Shown: positions 1-9,800 of the stretch, in pieces | How the letters are laid out: the number at the start of each line of letters is the position of its first letter | How positions within the stretch are numbered: the stretch's first letter is position 1 | Origin: Paenibacillus pinihumi DSM 23905 = JCM 16419 | GTDB taxonomy: Bacteria > Bacillota > Bacilli > Paenibacillales > Paenibacillaceae | DNA: 64,000 nucleotides | Assembly: GCF_000422505.1 (NCBI RefSeq) | Contig: NZ_AULX01000012.1 | Location: 186,001-250,000 of the forward strand | Direction: 5' to 3' | Notes under the pieces: model-generated | Database searches by the model: none | Seen by the model: only the letters and a program-made list of their open reading frames with translations | What the model was told of the DNA's origin: nothing | Program-made: the position numbers and the translations under genes

Positions 1-41
1 CCGAGCAAGCTGAATTGCTGGAGAAGGAAAATCTGGCTTAA
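1..41 (+). CDS. prfA: C-terminal end of an upstream gene, probably prfA (peptide chain release factor 1)
   Basis: The frame starting at base 3 reads EQAELLEKENLA followed by TAA at 39-41. Only these last residues are visible, so the sequence alone does not identify the protein. The call rests on gene order: in Bacillales prfA sits directly upstream of prmC, whose product modifies release factors, and the acidic helical tail is compatible with a release factor C-terminus. It could be another gene. Confidence 0.45.
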   Translation, partial: EQAELLEKENLA

Positions 42-78
42 TGCTTGCGGACAGCAGCATAGTCTGGGGGTAAAGACG

Positions 79-1128
79 ATGAGTGAGAAGGGGAATGCAG
101 CCGCATTGTCCCATCATCCCGGCATGACCCTGAGAGAAGCCTGCTTGCAGGCTTCTTCTTTTTTATCCGGGGCAGGCGTGGATGAAGCAAGAGCCAATGC
201 CGAGCTGCTGCTGATGCATTTGCTCGGCATGGAACGGGCCGAGCTAATCAGGGATTGGAGCGAGCCGATGCCTGGCGGCGTGTGGGAGCAATGGAGCGGG
301 CTGGTGAGCCGCAAGGCGGCAGGCGAGCCTGTGCAGTATATTATAGGGGAGCAGTGGTTCTACGGGCTCCCCTTCACGGTGCGGCCGGGCGTGCTTATTC
401 CGCGCCCGGAGACGGAGCTGCTCGTCGAGGCGGTGCTGGCCGCCGCTGACGGGCTATGGCCGGAGGCCAGCGGCGCGCAGGCTGGCCGCGCCGCTGGCGG
501 GGATGCTGGCGCAGGCGAAGCCGCCAGCATGGATGGGACTGGCCCTGCGGCTGTGCAGCAGGGCCGGGTCGTGCCGACGGTCATTGACGTCGGCACCGGC
601 AGCGGCGCCATCGCCGTGACGCTGGCTGCGCAGCGTCACGCGTGGCGCGTGTGCGCGTCCGACTTATCGGAGGACGCGCTGGCGGTCGCCCGCACGAACG
701 CTGCCCGCCACGGCGTGGGCGGGCGCGTGCAGTTCGTGCAGGGCGACCTGCTCGGGCCGTTCGCGCAGCAACGGCCCGGCAGCGGCGGCAGCCCCGGCGA
801 ATTGGCCGGGCTGCGTGCCGATGTGCTTGTCTCCAACCCGCCTTATATTCCGGCGGGCGATCTTCCCCATCTGCAGCGCGAGGTGCGGGACTACGAGCCG
901 CACCTCGCGCTGGATGGCGGCGCCGACGGGCTGGACCCATACTGCCGCATGCTTGAGCAATTGCCGGAGCTTGCACAGCTCCCGCGAATTGTTGCCTTTG
1001 AGCTGGGAATGGGCCAGGCACAGCAGGTTGCACGTTTGCTGAGGGATTATGGCGCCTGGGATGATGTGCGGATCATTACGGATTATGGCGGGATTGAACG
1101 CCATGTCATCGCAGTGTCAACAGAATAG
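79..1128 (+). CDS. prmC: Peptide chain release factor N5-glutamine methyltransferase PrmC
   Basis: Cytosolic S-adenosylmethionine-dependent enzyme that methylates the GGQ glutamine of release factors RF1 and RF2. The N-terminal helical substrate domain covers about residues 15-110. The SAM-binding Rossmann domain begins with VIDVGTGSGAIAV (about 167-179), and the catalytic NPPY motif (VSNPPYIP) is near residue 255. The ATG at 79 follows a GGGGGTAAA ribosome site. At 349 residues it exceeds the usual ~280-290; the excess is mainly an Ala/Gly-rich insertion at about residues 122-165, between RPETELLVEAVL and the SAM motif, encoded by unusually GC-rich DNA. A strong terminator follows, so the prfA-prmC transcript ends here instead of continuing to spoIIR. 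Confidence 0.95.
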   Translation: MSEKGNAAALSHHPGMTLREACLQASSFLSGAGVDEARANAELLLMHLLGMERAELIRDWSEPMPGGVWEQWSGLVSRKAAGEPVQYIIGEQWFYGLPFTVRPGVLIPRPETELLVEAVLAAADGLWPEASGAQAGRAAGGDAGAGEAASMDGTGPAAVQQGRVVPTVIDVGTGSGAIAVTLAAQRHAWRVCASDLSEDALAVARTNAARHGVGGRVQFVQGDLLGPFAQQRPGSGGSPGELAGLRADVLVSNPPYIPAGDLPHLQREVRDYEPHLALDGGADGLDPYCRMLEQLPELAQLPRIVAFELGMGQAQQVARLLRDYGAWDDVRIITDYGGIERHVIAVSTE

Positions 1129-1138
1129 CAGCAACAGA

Positions 1139-1190
1139 AACCCCTGAATCTTTCACTTTTGCGAAAGATTCAGGGGTTAATTATTTTTCG
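1139..1190 (+). terminator. Rho-independent terminator after prmC
   Basis: A perfect 16-bp inverted repeat (arms 1139-1154 and 1163-1178, 8-nt loop) is followed by TTAATTATTTTTC. It lies 10 bases after the prmC stop and separates the conserved operon from the accessory block. Confidence 0.9.
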
Positions 1191-1201
1191 AAAAAGAACA
1201 T

Positions 1202-1230
1202 TTGTTCTTGTTTTTATTTAACGATATAAT
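1202..1230 (+). promoter_or_regulatory. Probable sigma-A promoter of the Rpn-family gene
   Basis: TTGTTC (1202-1207), a 17-base spacer and a perfect TATAAT (1225-1230) lie about 30 bases before the probable start codon. The -35 matches the consensus at four of six positions. Confidence 0.6.
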
Positions 1231-1260
1231 TATGGAAAAGAACTCAAAGAGGTGCATGCG

Positions 1261-2253
1261 TTGGTTCCCAATGAACGAGGAGATCAGATACATCAGCGTC
1301 ACGATACCTCGTATCGTTTTTTGCTGTCCAGCAAAAAGATTTTTGTAGAGTTGCTCCGTTCTTTTGTTCATAAGGGATGGGTCCAGGATATTGATGAAGC
1401 CAATGTGCAGGAGATTCCCCATTCTTTTGTCCTTCAGGATTTCAAGCGCAAAGAAGCTGATTTGGTCTACCGGGTTAAGCTGAATGGCGAGGATGTTGTG
1501 TTTTATTTGTTACTGGAGATGCAATCCAAAGTTGATTTCAGTATGCCGTACCGGTTATTGCTTTATCAGGTTGAGATTTGGCGCTATTTATTGCAAAATG
1601 AAGATAAGGCAAAGACGAGGCAGAAGTCATTCCGGCTGCCTGCAATCATTCCGATTGTTTTATACAATGGCAGACAGAGATGGAGCGTTCACCGTCAATT
1701 CCGCAAGATGATTGCCAATGAGCAAATGTTTGGTTCGGAACTTATTGATTTTGAATATATTTGTATTGATGTTGCAAGATATACGGAGGAAGAGCTTCTT
1801 CTTCTCTCCAACACAATCGGCTCTGTATTTTTAATGGATCAGACGGAAGACCAGGAGCAATTGCTGAAACGCCTGGGCAAGCTAATGGTTACGATTCAGC
1901 GGCTTCCGGAGGAAAGTCAACAGCAATTTGTTACCTGGATGGCGAATATTCTTACGCACAAGCTTCCGGGAAGTGAACAGCAGATTAGGGAACTGATCCA
2001 GGATGCCAAGGGAGGTATATCCATAATGGGACTGGAAAAAACGCTAAATGCGATTGAGCGAAAAGGTATTATCGAAGGCAAACGGGAAGGCAAACGAGAG
2101 GGCAAGCAGGAAGGCATTATTGAAGGTAAAGAGCAGGAAAAACGTGAGATAGCCCAGCGTTTGATTGCGATGGGAATGGAGACCTCTTCTATAGCTGTGG
2201 CTACCGGCTTTACCCTGGATCAGGTAGAGCAATTGCGAGGACGATTTGAATAG
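1261..2253 (+). CDS. Rpn family recombination-promoting nuclease / PD-(D/E)XK putative transposase
   Basis: The protein resembles the Rpn (RpnA-like) family, whose characterised members are DNA endonucleases promoting RecA-independent recombination and are related to transposase_31 proteins. Visible PD-(D/E)XK elements are KEADLVYRV (putative catalytic Asp) and FYLLLEMQSK (E-x-Q/K strand), followed by the family segment PYRLLLYQVEIWR. The C-terminus is a charged GKREGK/GIIEGKEQEK repeat and a short helix-turn-helix-like segment (about 40 residues). The TTG at 1261 is preferred: AGAGG ends 8 bases before it, whereas an upstream in-frame GTG (1252) overlaps that site. It is monocistronic, with its own promoter and terminator, and part of its 3' end is repeated downstream. 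Nuclease activity is inferred from family resemblance. Confidence 0.8.
   Translation: MVPNERGDQIHQRHDTSYRFLLSSKKIFVELLRSFVHKGWVQDIDEANVQEIPHSFVLQDFKRKEADLVYRVKLNGEDVVFYLLLEMQSKVDFSMPYRLLLYQVEIWRYLLQNEDKAKTRQKSFRLPAIIPIVLYNGRQRWSVHRQFRKMIANEQMFGSELIDFEYICIDVARYTEEELLLLSNTIGSVFLMDQTEDQEQLLKRLGKLMVTIQRLPEESQQQFVTWMANILTHKLPGSEQQIRELIQDAKGGISIMGLEKTLNAIERKGIIEGKREGKREGKQEGIIEGKEQEKREIAQRLIAMGMETSSIAVATGFTLDQVEQLRGRFE
1981..2250 (+). repeat. Direct repeat copy 1 (3' end of the Rpn gene)
   Basis: This segment encodes QIRELIQDAKGGISIMGLEK through the Lys/Glu/Gly tail and is repeated at 2310-2567 with near-identical DNA. Copy 1 has one extra 12-base unit (encoding an extra GKRE-type block) compared with copy 2. 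Confidence 0.85.
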
Positions 2254-2262
2254 AGTGAATCA

Positions 2263-2289
2263 GCCGTTCTGAAGGAACGGTTTTTTATT
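2263..2289 (+). terminator. Rho-independent terminator after the Rpn gene
   Basis: CCGTTC and GAACGG pair around a short loop and are followed by TTTTTTATTT, ten bases after the stop codon. Confidence 0.8.
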
Positions 2290-2309
2290 TAGCTTACGAA
2301 AATCAGCAT

Positions 2310-2573
2310 CAGATTAAGGAACTGATCCAGGATGCCAAGGGAGGTATATCCATAATGGGACTGGAAAAAACGCTAAATGCGATTGAGCGGAAAGGTATTA
2401 TCGAAGGCAAACGAGAGGGCAAGCAGGAAGGCATTATTGAAGGTAAAGAGCAGGAAAAACGTGAGATAGCCCGACGTCTGATTGCGATGGGAATGGGCAC
2501 CTCTGCGATTGCCGCTGCCACAGGATACACATTGGATCAGGTTGAACATTTACAGAAACAATGCCATAAATAA
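2310..2573 (+). pseudogene. Duplicated tail fragment of the Rpn-family gene
   Basis: The DNA copies bases 1981-2250 closely and stays in one frame, giving QIKELIQDAKGGISIMGLEK, the GKREGKQEG repeat and a related ending (TLDQVEHLQKQCHK) before TAA at 2571-2573. The nuclease core is absent and similarity stops abruptly near 2307. The ATG at 2355 could start a 72-residue peptide but has no good ribosome site. It is best read as a remnant of a tandem duplication or of a lost neighbouring paralogue. It has its own terminator just downstream, which suggests the ancestral unit included one. Confidence 0.8.
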
Positions 2574-2578
2574 TATCC

Positions 2579-2602
2579 GACCGCTGATTAGGCGGTTTTT
2601 TT
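2579..2602 (+). terminator. Rho-independent terminator after the Rpn tail fragment
   Basis: ACCGC (2580-2584) pairs with GCGGT (2592-2596), followed by a run of T residues. Confidence 0.7.
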
Positions 2603-3154
2603 ATTTCCCAATGTTCCTCATATTTGCCCTGCGCAGATTTTCCCCGCTTTAAAACTATAAAAATTCTGTATAGCCCCTCAGCCAGACTTCCCTCTGATAT
2701 GTCCAAGCCCACAGTCTGCTCAAGGCTTTTTTCCGTAAACCTGTTGTTCAGAAGTTGTATATATTCCTGTTATATACTGGATGAAGTTTGAATTTTGCTA
2801 CAAAGAGACGCATTTTGCAATGAACCTGCAAGCTTAAAGGAAACCGGTCATCTGTTGCTGTCCAGTTTGGAGGCGCGTAACTTGGGCTATTTTTGAAATA
2901 TAAGAATGGTGAATTCCAGTTCGCTTTTCATCTTATATTTCAGCGCAGAGATGTAGCGGTGGCCTATTAAGCATAAGGGCATTGTTCATGCATGCGTTCA
3001 TTCTAAAGTCATGACATTTTAATAGCTATCGCTGCTCTTTGTCATTTGGAGGTGGGGTCCATATTGATGCATGTGAAAAGATTCGTTTAGCGCTCTTTCC
3101 TTGCGAATGTTTTGTTCGCCCTGAAGGATCGTTTCAACGGGCTATTTTGCATGC
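2603..3154. other. Non-coding stretch upstream of the sortase gene
   Basis: No supportable gene was found. It contains a small 7-bp inverted repeat (2757-2777), the longer AT-rich inverted repeat listed separately (2895-2941), and a GGAGG-preceded mini-ORF at 3067-3090 (ATG, six more codons, TAG) that could be a leader peptide or chance. No convincing promoter for the sortase-adhesin pair was identified. Confidence 0.5.
2895..2941. repeat. Intergenic AT-rich inverted repeat, copy 1
   Basis: GAAATATAAGA (2895-2905) is exactly complementary to TCTTATATTTC (2931-2941), with a 25-base loop. A sister element with the same core lies at 51527-51572. Confidence 0.7.
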
Positions 3155-3175
3155 CGGAAGGAGTGTTTGAGATTG

Positions 3176-3769
3176 ATGAGACGGTTGATTGGCGCGACAC
3201 TGCTGCTGATAGGAATAGCGCTTGTCTTTTATCCGCATTTCAAGGGAAGGCAGGAACTGGACAAACAAGCCGAACTGGTAGCCAGCTTTGAGCAACTGGG
3301 AAACACGGAACGTCTGGAGGAGCTTTCGGGTCCGGTGCAGACCAGTGTTGACTCCAACAGGATGGAAGAACTGCAAGGTGCCCGGGGTGTTTTGCAAATT
3401 GCTGGGATTGACCTGGAGATCGTCATTTTTGAGGGCTCCAGCTTGAAGACGCTGAGTGAAGGCATCGGCATGATTGAGCCGGAAAAAGAAATCGGGGTTC
3501 ATAATGTCGGATTAGCCGGGCATCGCGCGTTAACCTACGGCAAGCAATTCAACCGTCTGGGTGAGCTTGTACCGGGGGATGTCATTGAAGTCAAAACCTA
3601 TGAGAAGAATCTGACCTTTATTGTAACGGACAGCTTTGTCGTACCTAAATCCAAGGTAGACGTTCTGGATGATAACGACAAGCCAATGTTGACATTAGTC
3701 ACCTGTACACCAGCTGGTAAGAAAAATCCGCCGGACCGGCTGATCATCACCGCAGAACTCCAAGAGTAG
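3176..3769 (+). CDS. Class D-like sortase
   Basis: Membrane-anchored cysteine transpeptidase that would attach LPXTG proteins to peptidoglycan. An N-terminal membrane segment (LIGATLLLIGIALVFYPHF) is followed by a linker and the sortase beta-barrel. The catalytic triad is visible: His in GLAGHRAL, Cys in TLVTCTP, and Arg in PDRLIITAEL near the C-terminus. The length of about 197 residues and the TCTP motif suit class D. A GGAAGGAG site at 3156-3163 serves ATG 3176 or the in-frame TTG codons at 3173 and 3167. The next gene, 53 bases downstream, encodes an LPRTG protein, so the two very likely form an enzyme-substrate pair. Class is by eye; a class A-like housekeeping role is not excluded. Confidence 0.9.
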   Translation: MRRLIGATLLLIGIALVFYPHFKGRQELDKQAELVASFEQLGNTERLEELSGPVQTSVDSNRMEELQGARGVLQIAGIDLEIVIFEGSSLKTLSEGIGMIEPEKEIGVHNVGLAGHRALTYGKQFNRLGELVPGDVIEVKTYEKNLTFIVTDSFVVPKSKVDVLDDNDKPMLTLVTCTPAGKKNPPDRLIITAELQE

Positions 3770-3822
3770 TGTTCGATGAAGGGTCAGGTTAGAGAATCAA
3801 TATTGTCGAGAGGAGCTTGACA

Positions 3823-6800
3823 GTGGGAAAGAAATTCAGGATGACAGCCATTGCACTTGTGCTGTTGCTGCAGAGCATTTTGTCCCCGTTATCCGTCATT
3901 TATGCGGAAGGTGCGAAAGGGATCGTGCTGAACGACGTGCAGCTTGAAGATGCCGATGGCAACATACTAGATGCGGAGCTTTACCCTGAGCGGGTGATTC
4001 AAAAGGATTCCATTTTCCGCGTGAAGTACAACTGGGCGCTTGCCAGCACCAGGGAGCACGAAGAAAGCTACATGTTCAAGCTTCCGGAGAACCTGCTTGC
4101 AGTCTCCGAGCAAGGGGAGCTGCTGACTTCGGATCATGTTGCAGCTGGGAGCTACCAAATTGGGGAAGATGGAACAGTACAGCTGACATTTGATGCTGTA
4201 AAGCCGCAGGCTCCGGAAGAAGCGCCAGCGGGTGAAGAAGTGGACCCGCCGGGGACAACGCCGGATAATGAACCGGACAATGGTGTGGATGCAGAGGAAC
4301 CTTCCAAGGAAGGCGCCTCGCCGGAAGAACAGCCTGTGGACGATGATGAAAAGTCCAATCCTGCTGAAACACCTGCCACACAGCCAGAGAACGAAGCTAA
4401 TCCGGGCGGACAAAATGCCGGAGAGGCTGATCTGCATACAGACACTGATCAAGCAGATCCAACCAGGCAGGAGCAGAAGGAAGACAAGGGCAAGGTTCGG
4501 GTCCTGTCAGCGACGGAGACAGATCAAACAGAGGGATCAACAGATGATCAAGCACCAATTGAAGACCAGGCATCAGCTGGTGATCTATCATCAACAGATG
4601 ATCTGACGACAGAACCATCTTCAAGCGGTTCAGAGCCTGATAAAGACCAGTCCGAAGCTGCTGGAGAGCAGCCTTCAAGTGAGCAGCCTTCACATGAGAA
4701 TGCTGCTGGATCAGAAGAACAGCCTGCTGGCGACAATGGTTCTTCTCCCCCTTCCGGGAATGAACAATCAGAAGAACAGGAAGATGCTCCAACCGGTGAC
4801 ATAGATTCGGACGAAGGCGGCGTAACAATTCCTGAGCATCCGGTAGAGGTGCTTCACGGAACGCTGGAGATCGAAGTGCGGCTGACAGATGAAGCGGCAG
4901 AACAAGTCGCTGAAGAACAGGCCGCTGCCGAATTCATTTTTCAGCTTACGCATCATGCCAAGAAAATCGTTATTCCGGTAGCAAATGACAAATTGAAGCT
5001 AGATAAGCTGGCCGGAATGATCGAGGAAAGCTTGCTTACAAGCGTCATTTTGAGAGATGCGAACGGCAATATCATTGATGCGGACGCTAATCCGGGAAAT
5101 CGGCCCAAACGCGGCGACGCGCTCACCGTCGAATACGAATGGAAGCTGGAGAACGGGCACGGATACAAAGCAGGGGACCAATTTATTTTCCAGCTCCCCG
5201 AGGCATTTGAGCTGTATAACGAATTTGACGGTCCTTTGAGCCAGTATGGTACCTATGAAGTTTCTATGGATGGAACAGTCGTATTTACATTTAATTCACT
5301 CATTGAAGTGAACTCCAATGTTTCCGGTACTTTTAAGGCCGAGACGAAATTCAGCGAGCAGACGATTGTCGGCAGCACCAAGCAGGTGCTTGAATTTCCG
5401 CTCAAAGACGGGCTGAAGAAAGTGCCTATTCATTTCCAGACAGATATCGGCTCAGAGATTGATAAGTCCGGCCTTCCGAACAAGCCGCTCAATCCGGATC
5501 AAATCCATTGGTCGATTGCATTCAACAAGGGAGAACGTTCTATTGAAAATGCAATTCTCTCCGAGCAGCTTCCGGCAGGCTTGGAGCTTGCTGCAGGAAC
5601 GGTTAAGCTGTATGGTCTGACCATGAACCTGGATGGAACCTCACAGAAGGGCGATCTCATTGATGAAGATGAGTATGAGGTTGTTCCAATGCCGGACGGC
5701 AGCTTTGAAATCCGGTTCAAGCATCCGATATCCGGGGCGTATATCGCAGAGTTCACGACCAACATTACCGACGAAGATCAGACCGAATTCCAAAACAAAG
5801 CCACACTAAAGGGCGATGGTGTGTCGGACTTGAACACGACAGCTACGGTGGAAGTCGGCTACGGAAAAGCGCTTGATAAAGCAGCTCTTGTCTACAGCGC
5901 TACTGATCAGACGATTCTGTGGTCGATCAAGTATAACTATAATGAGAAGCTGATTGTAAAAGATAAAGCAGTGCTGACCGACGTGTTTGACGGCAGCCAG
6001 GAGCTGGTAGACGGTTCATTCAAGCTGTATCCCATTACTTTTGACCGTGATGGAAAGCCTGTGCGTGGAACTGAGGTTCCGGGCGACCGCTATACGCTGG
6101 ATTCATCCGCGCCTGGAGGGTTTTCATTCCGGTTCCACGATGATGTGACCACCGCTTATGAACTGGTGTATCAGACCGCTATTCAGGATCGTGTCTACGA
6201 CGATGGCACCGTCAACAATACGGCATCCTGGGATGGAATGGATGTGACAACAGGCCAGCCCATCGGCCAGGTTGTCCTGAACAAGCGCAATGTATCTACA
6301 GATTATGCAGCGAAAACAACGAACTGGGAAATCCGCTTGAACGGAAACCATTTCCCAATGGAGAACCCGGTGATCACCGATTCCTTCGTAAACAGCCGGT
6401 TAGAGTTTTTGCCGGGTTCCTTGATCATTACGAATGAAGCCGGCAACCCGCTGAGATTGGATACGGATTACACGCTGGAGCCAGTGAACAGCTATACTGA
6501 AGGCTTTGTAATTCGCTTTTTGGGCACTTTTACGGAGAGCTATACGATTCGTTATACGACCCAATTCGATCCTACGGTAGGAGATGCCCATCGGTATGTG
6601 AATAAAGCACAGCTTGATTGGGTAGAAGACGGTGCTCACATGCCTGGCAAAGAATCACAGGCGATATTCGAGCCGGATACGTACACGAAGGCCAACGGAT
6701 TCAAGAACGGATCATACAATGCCCAAACGAAAGAGATTACGTGGATAATCGGGCTGAACTATAACAAGCAGTTTATCGGAGCTCCTGTCATCCAGGATTA

Positions 6801-9800
6801 CTACACAGGCGAGCAAAAAATGGTTGCCGGCTCTCTCAAAGTGTATGAGCTGGAGCTTACGGGTTCAACCGATGGCGTTGTTGTGAAGAACGAAGTGGAT
6901 AATTCGGACGGCAGTGTCTATCAGGTCGATTATAACCGGGTAGACGGCAATGGGAATCAAGGGTTTGAGTTCAAATTCAATTCATCCATTACGGCAGCCT
7001 ATCAAATTGAATATCGCACAAGTCTGAGTGATCAAATCATTGTAGACGAGTATCACAACAAGGCTGCTTTGCTTGACGGCACGACTCAGCTCACCGAGCT
7101 GAATGCGTCTGTAACTGTGAAGCACGGCAAGGAGTATGTCGCGAAAGAGGGCGTACAAAAAGGGAAGGCTGTTCACTGGAAGGTGGATATTAACCGCGGC
7201 CAGTCGAAGGTTTCGAATGTAGAAATCACTGATAAGCTGACACCTAACCAAATTCTTGTGGAAAATTCCTTCAAGCTCTATCAGGGTGAGGTTGAAGTGG
7301 ATGGCGATGTCCGCAAAGGAAGCCGACTGCTGGCAAAAGGAACCGACTATGATCTGGACATCACGACCGGAGCGGATGGTTCGCAGAGTTTTAGGCTTAA
7401 TTTTAAACAGGATATTGAAGTTCCTTATGTACTGGAATATCAATCCTTCATTAATGCGGCTAATGGCGCTACTGTAGGCAACAGTGTCAGCTTCAAGGGT
7501 GACCATATCCAGGAAGTCATCAAAGAGAGCAAGCAGAACATCGTCGTCCGTTTCTCAGCCGGCTCAGGCTCTGCTACCGGAGAGATCGGGAATTTGGAAA
7601 TTACCAAAGTGGATGCAGCAGACAATAGCAAAGTGTTAGACGGGGCCGTGTTCACACTATATGACAGCACAGGAACGATTGCGATTCGCACTGCGACTAC
7701 AGGAGCAGACGGGAAAATCGTGTTTGCCAACCTCGTATACGACAATTATGTGCTTAGAGAGGATACAGCTCCTGAAGGCTATGTAGTTGGAATTCAAGAC
7801 AAGCAGACCGTCAAGCTGGATGCGCCTGTGAGTCCGTTTATGATTCAAAACAAGAAGATCATTCGTGATGTGGAGCTCATCAAGACCGGTGAGGATACGC
7901 ACAACACCGGGCTGCCGGGAGCGGTCTTCAAGCTGCAGTTTGATGCGCAGGATGGCAGCGGGTATCAGGATGTGCCAGGCAAGACAAATCTGGTTACGGA
8001 TGCAGACGGGAAAATTCTGGTTCAGGAGCTGGACCCTGGAGCTTACCAATTCATTGAGGTTACAGCGCCCCAGGATTATCTCTTGAACACCCGTCCAATT
8101 ACGTTCACAATCGGAGAGAAGCAGACTGAGGTGCGAAGGCTTGCTCCATTCGTCAATGAGCTGACGCCGGGAGCTGTGGAACTGACCAAGCTGGATCAGG
8201 ACAACCGGACGGTTGCTCTTTCAGGAGCTGTTTTTAACCTGCTGAATGCCGCCAAGAACCAGACACTTCGCAGCAATCTGACCACAGATGCCAGCGGCAA
8301 GCTGCTTGTGGAGGGCTTGAAGCCGGGAACCTACTATTTGCAGGAGACACAGGCCCCGCAAGGGTATCTCGTGAACGCTGAGCCGATTGAGGTCGTCATC
8401 GACAGAGGACAGACGGCGCCGAAGCAGATTGCATTTACGAATGCTCTGATTCGCAACGCCTTGGAACTCACCAAGGCCGATGAATTTGACAATGCGCGAT
8501 TGGCAGGCGCGGAGTTTGAATTGCAGCATCGGAACGGTACGCCAGTTACACAAGATCAGAAAGGCAAAACCCTGCCAGCGACCTTTATAACGAACAATAA
8601 CGGTACATTTTTGATCAATGACTTGCCGAATGGCGACTATCAGCTGGTGGAAACTAAAGCACCGCAGCACTATGTACGTTTATCCGCACCAATTGAATTT
8701 AGCATTACAGCCGGAACAGGCATTGTGGCAGCGCCTGTCGCCCAAAACAAGCTGATTCCCGGCTCAGTTGAACTTATTAAAGAGGATTTCTATATCGGGA
8801 ATATCAAGCTAGAAAATGCCGAGTTTGAACTTCAATACGATAATGGAAGTCCGGTTCCTGGTGTTCCGGTTCCTCTGACGACGGATTCAGACGGCAAAAT
8901 CAGAGTCGATAACTTGAGACCGGGCAACTATCAGTTTGTGGAGAAGGTTGCGCCAGAGCATTACAGTCTGGATGCAACGCCGCGCAAATTTACAATTGTG
9001 AAGAGTCAGGCTGTTGCGCTTGGCCTTTCCGTCAAAAACAAACTGAAAGAAGGCTCATTCGAGCTGACGAAGGTGGATGCGGCATATGCAGACATCAAAC
9101 TTGATGGGGCCGTGTTTAGGCTGGAAGATGCAGCGGGGAACACAGTACGTTCCAATTTGCAAACGGCTGACGGTGGTAAACTCACAATTAACACTCTTCA
9201 ACCCGGCCATTACAAGCTGATTGAAACAAAAGCTCCATTTGGTTACAAGCTCGACAGTACGCCAATTGCCTTTGAAATTGAAAAGAGCCAGACGGTAACG
9301 GTTCAGCGTACCAAGAGCAATGTCATTCAGCCTGGCGATGTCGAGATGGTCAAGGTAGATGACCAGGATGGCAGCATCAAGCTGGAGGATGCCAAGTTTA
9401 AGCTGGAGCGAATGGATCATGTAACAAAAGATTGGGCATTGCAGCAAGACAATCTGGTTACGAATGATGAAGGTAAAATTACCGTCACGAACCTGCGTCC
9501 TGGCGATTACCGGTTTGTAGAAACCGAGGCGCCGCAATATTACAAGCTGTTGAACCAGCCGGTTGAGTTCAAGATTGACCTTGGACAACAGCAGATCAAG
9601 ACAGTTGAAATCAAAAATACGCTCATCCCCGGCAATCTGGAGCTGACAAAAGAAGATAGTGCGGATTCCACACGCAAGCTGCCGGGAGCGGCATTTAAAA
9701 TTGTAGACAACCAAAATCGTGAGGTTGCAACGAATTTGGTAACCGGAGCAAACGGAATCGCTATTTCCGGCAATTTGCAACCGGGAAGCTACTATCTGAT

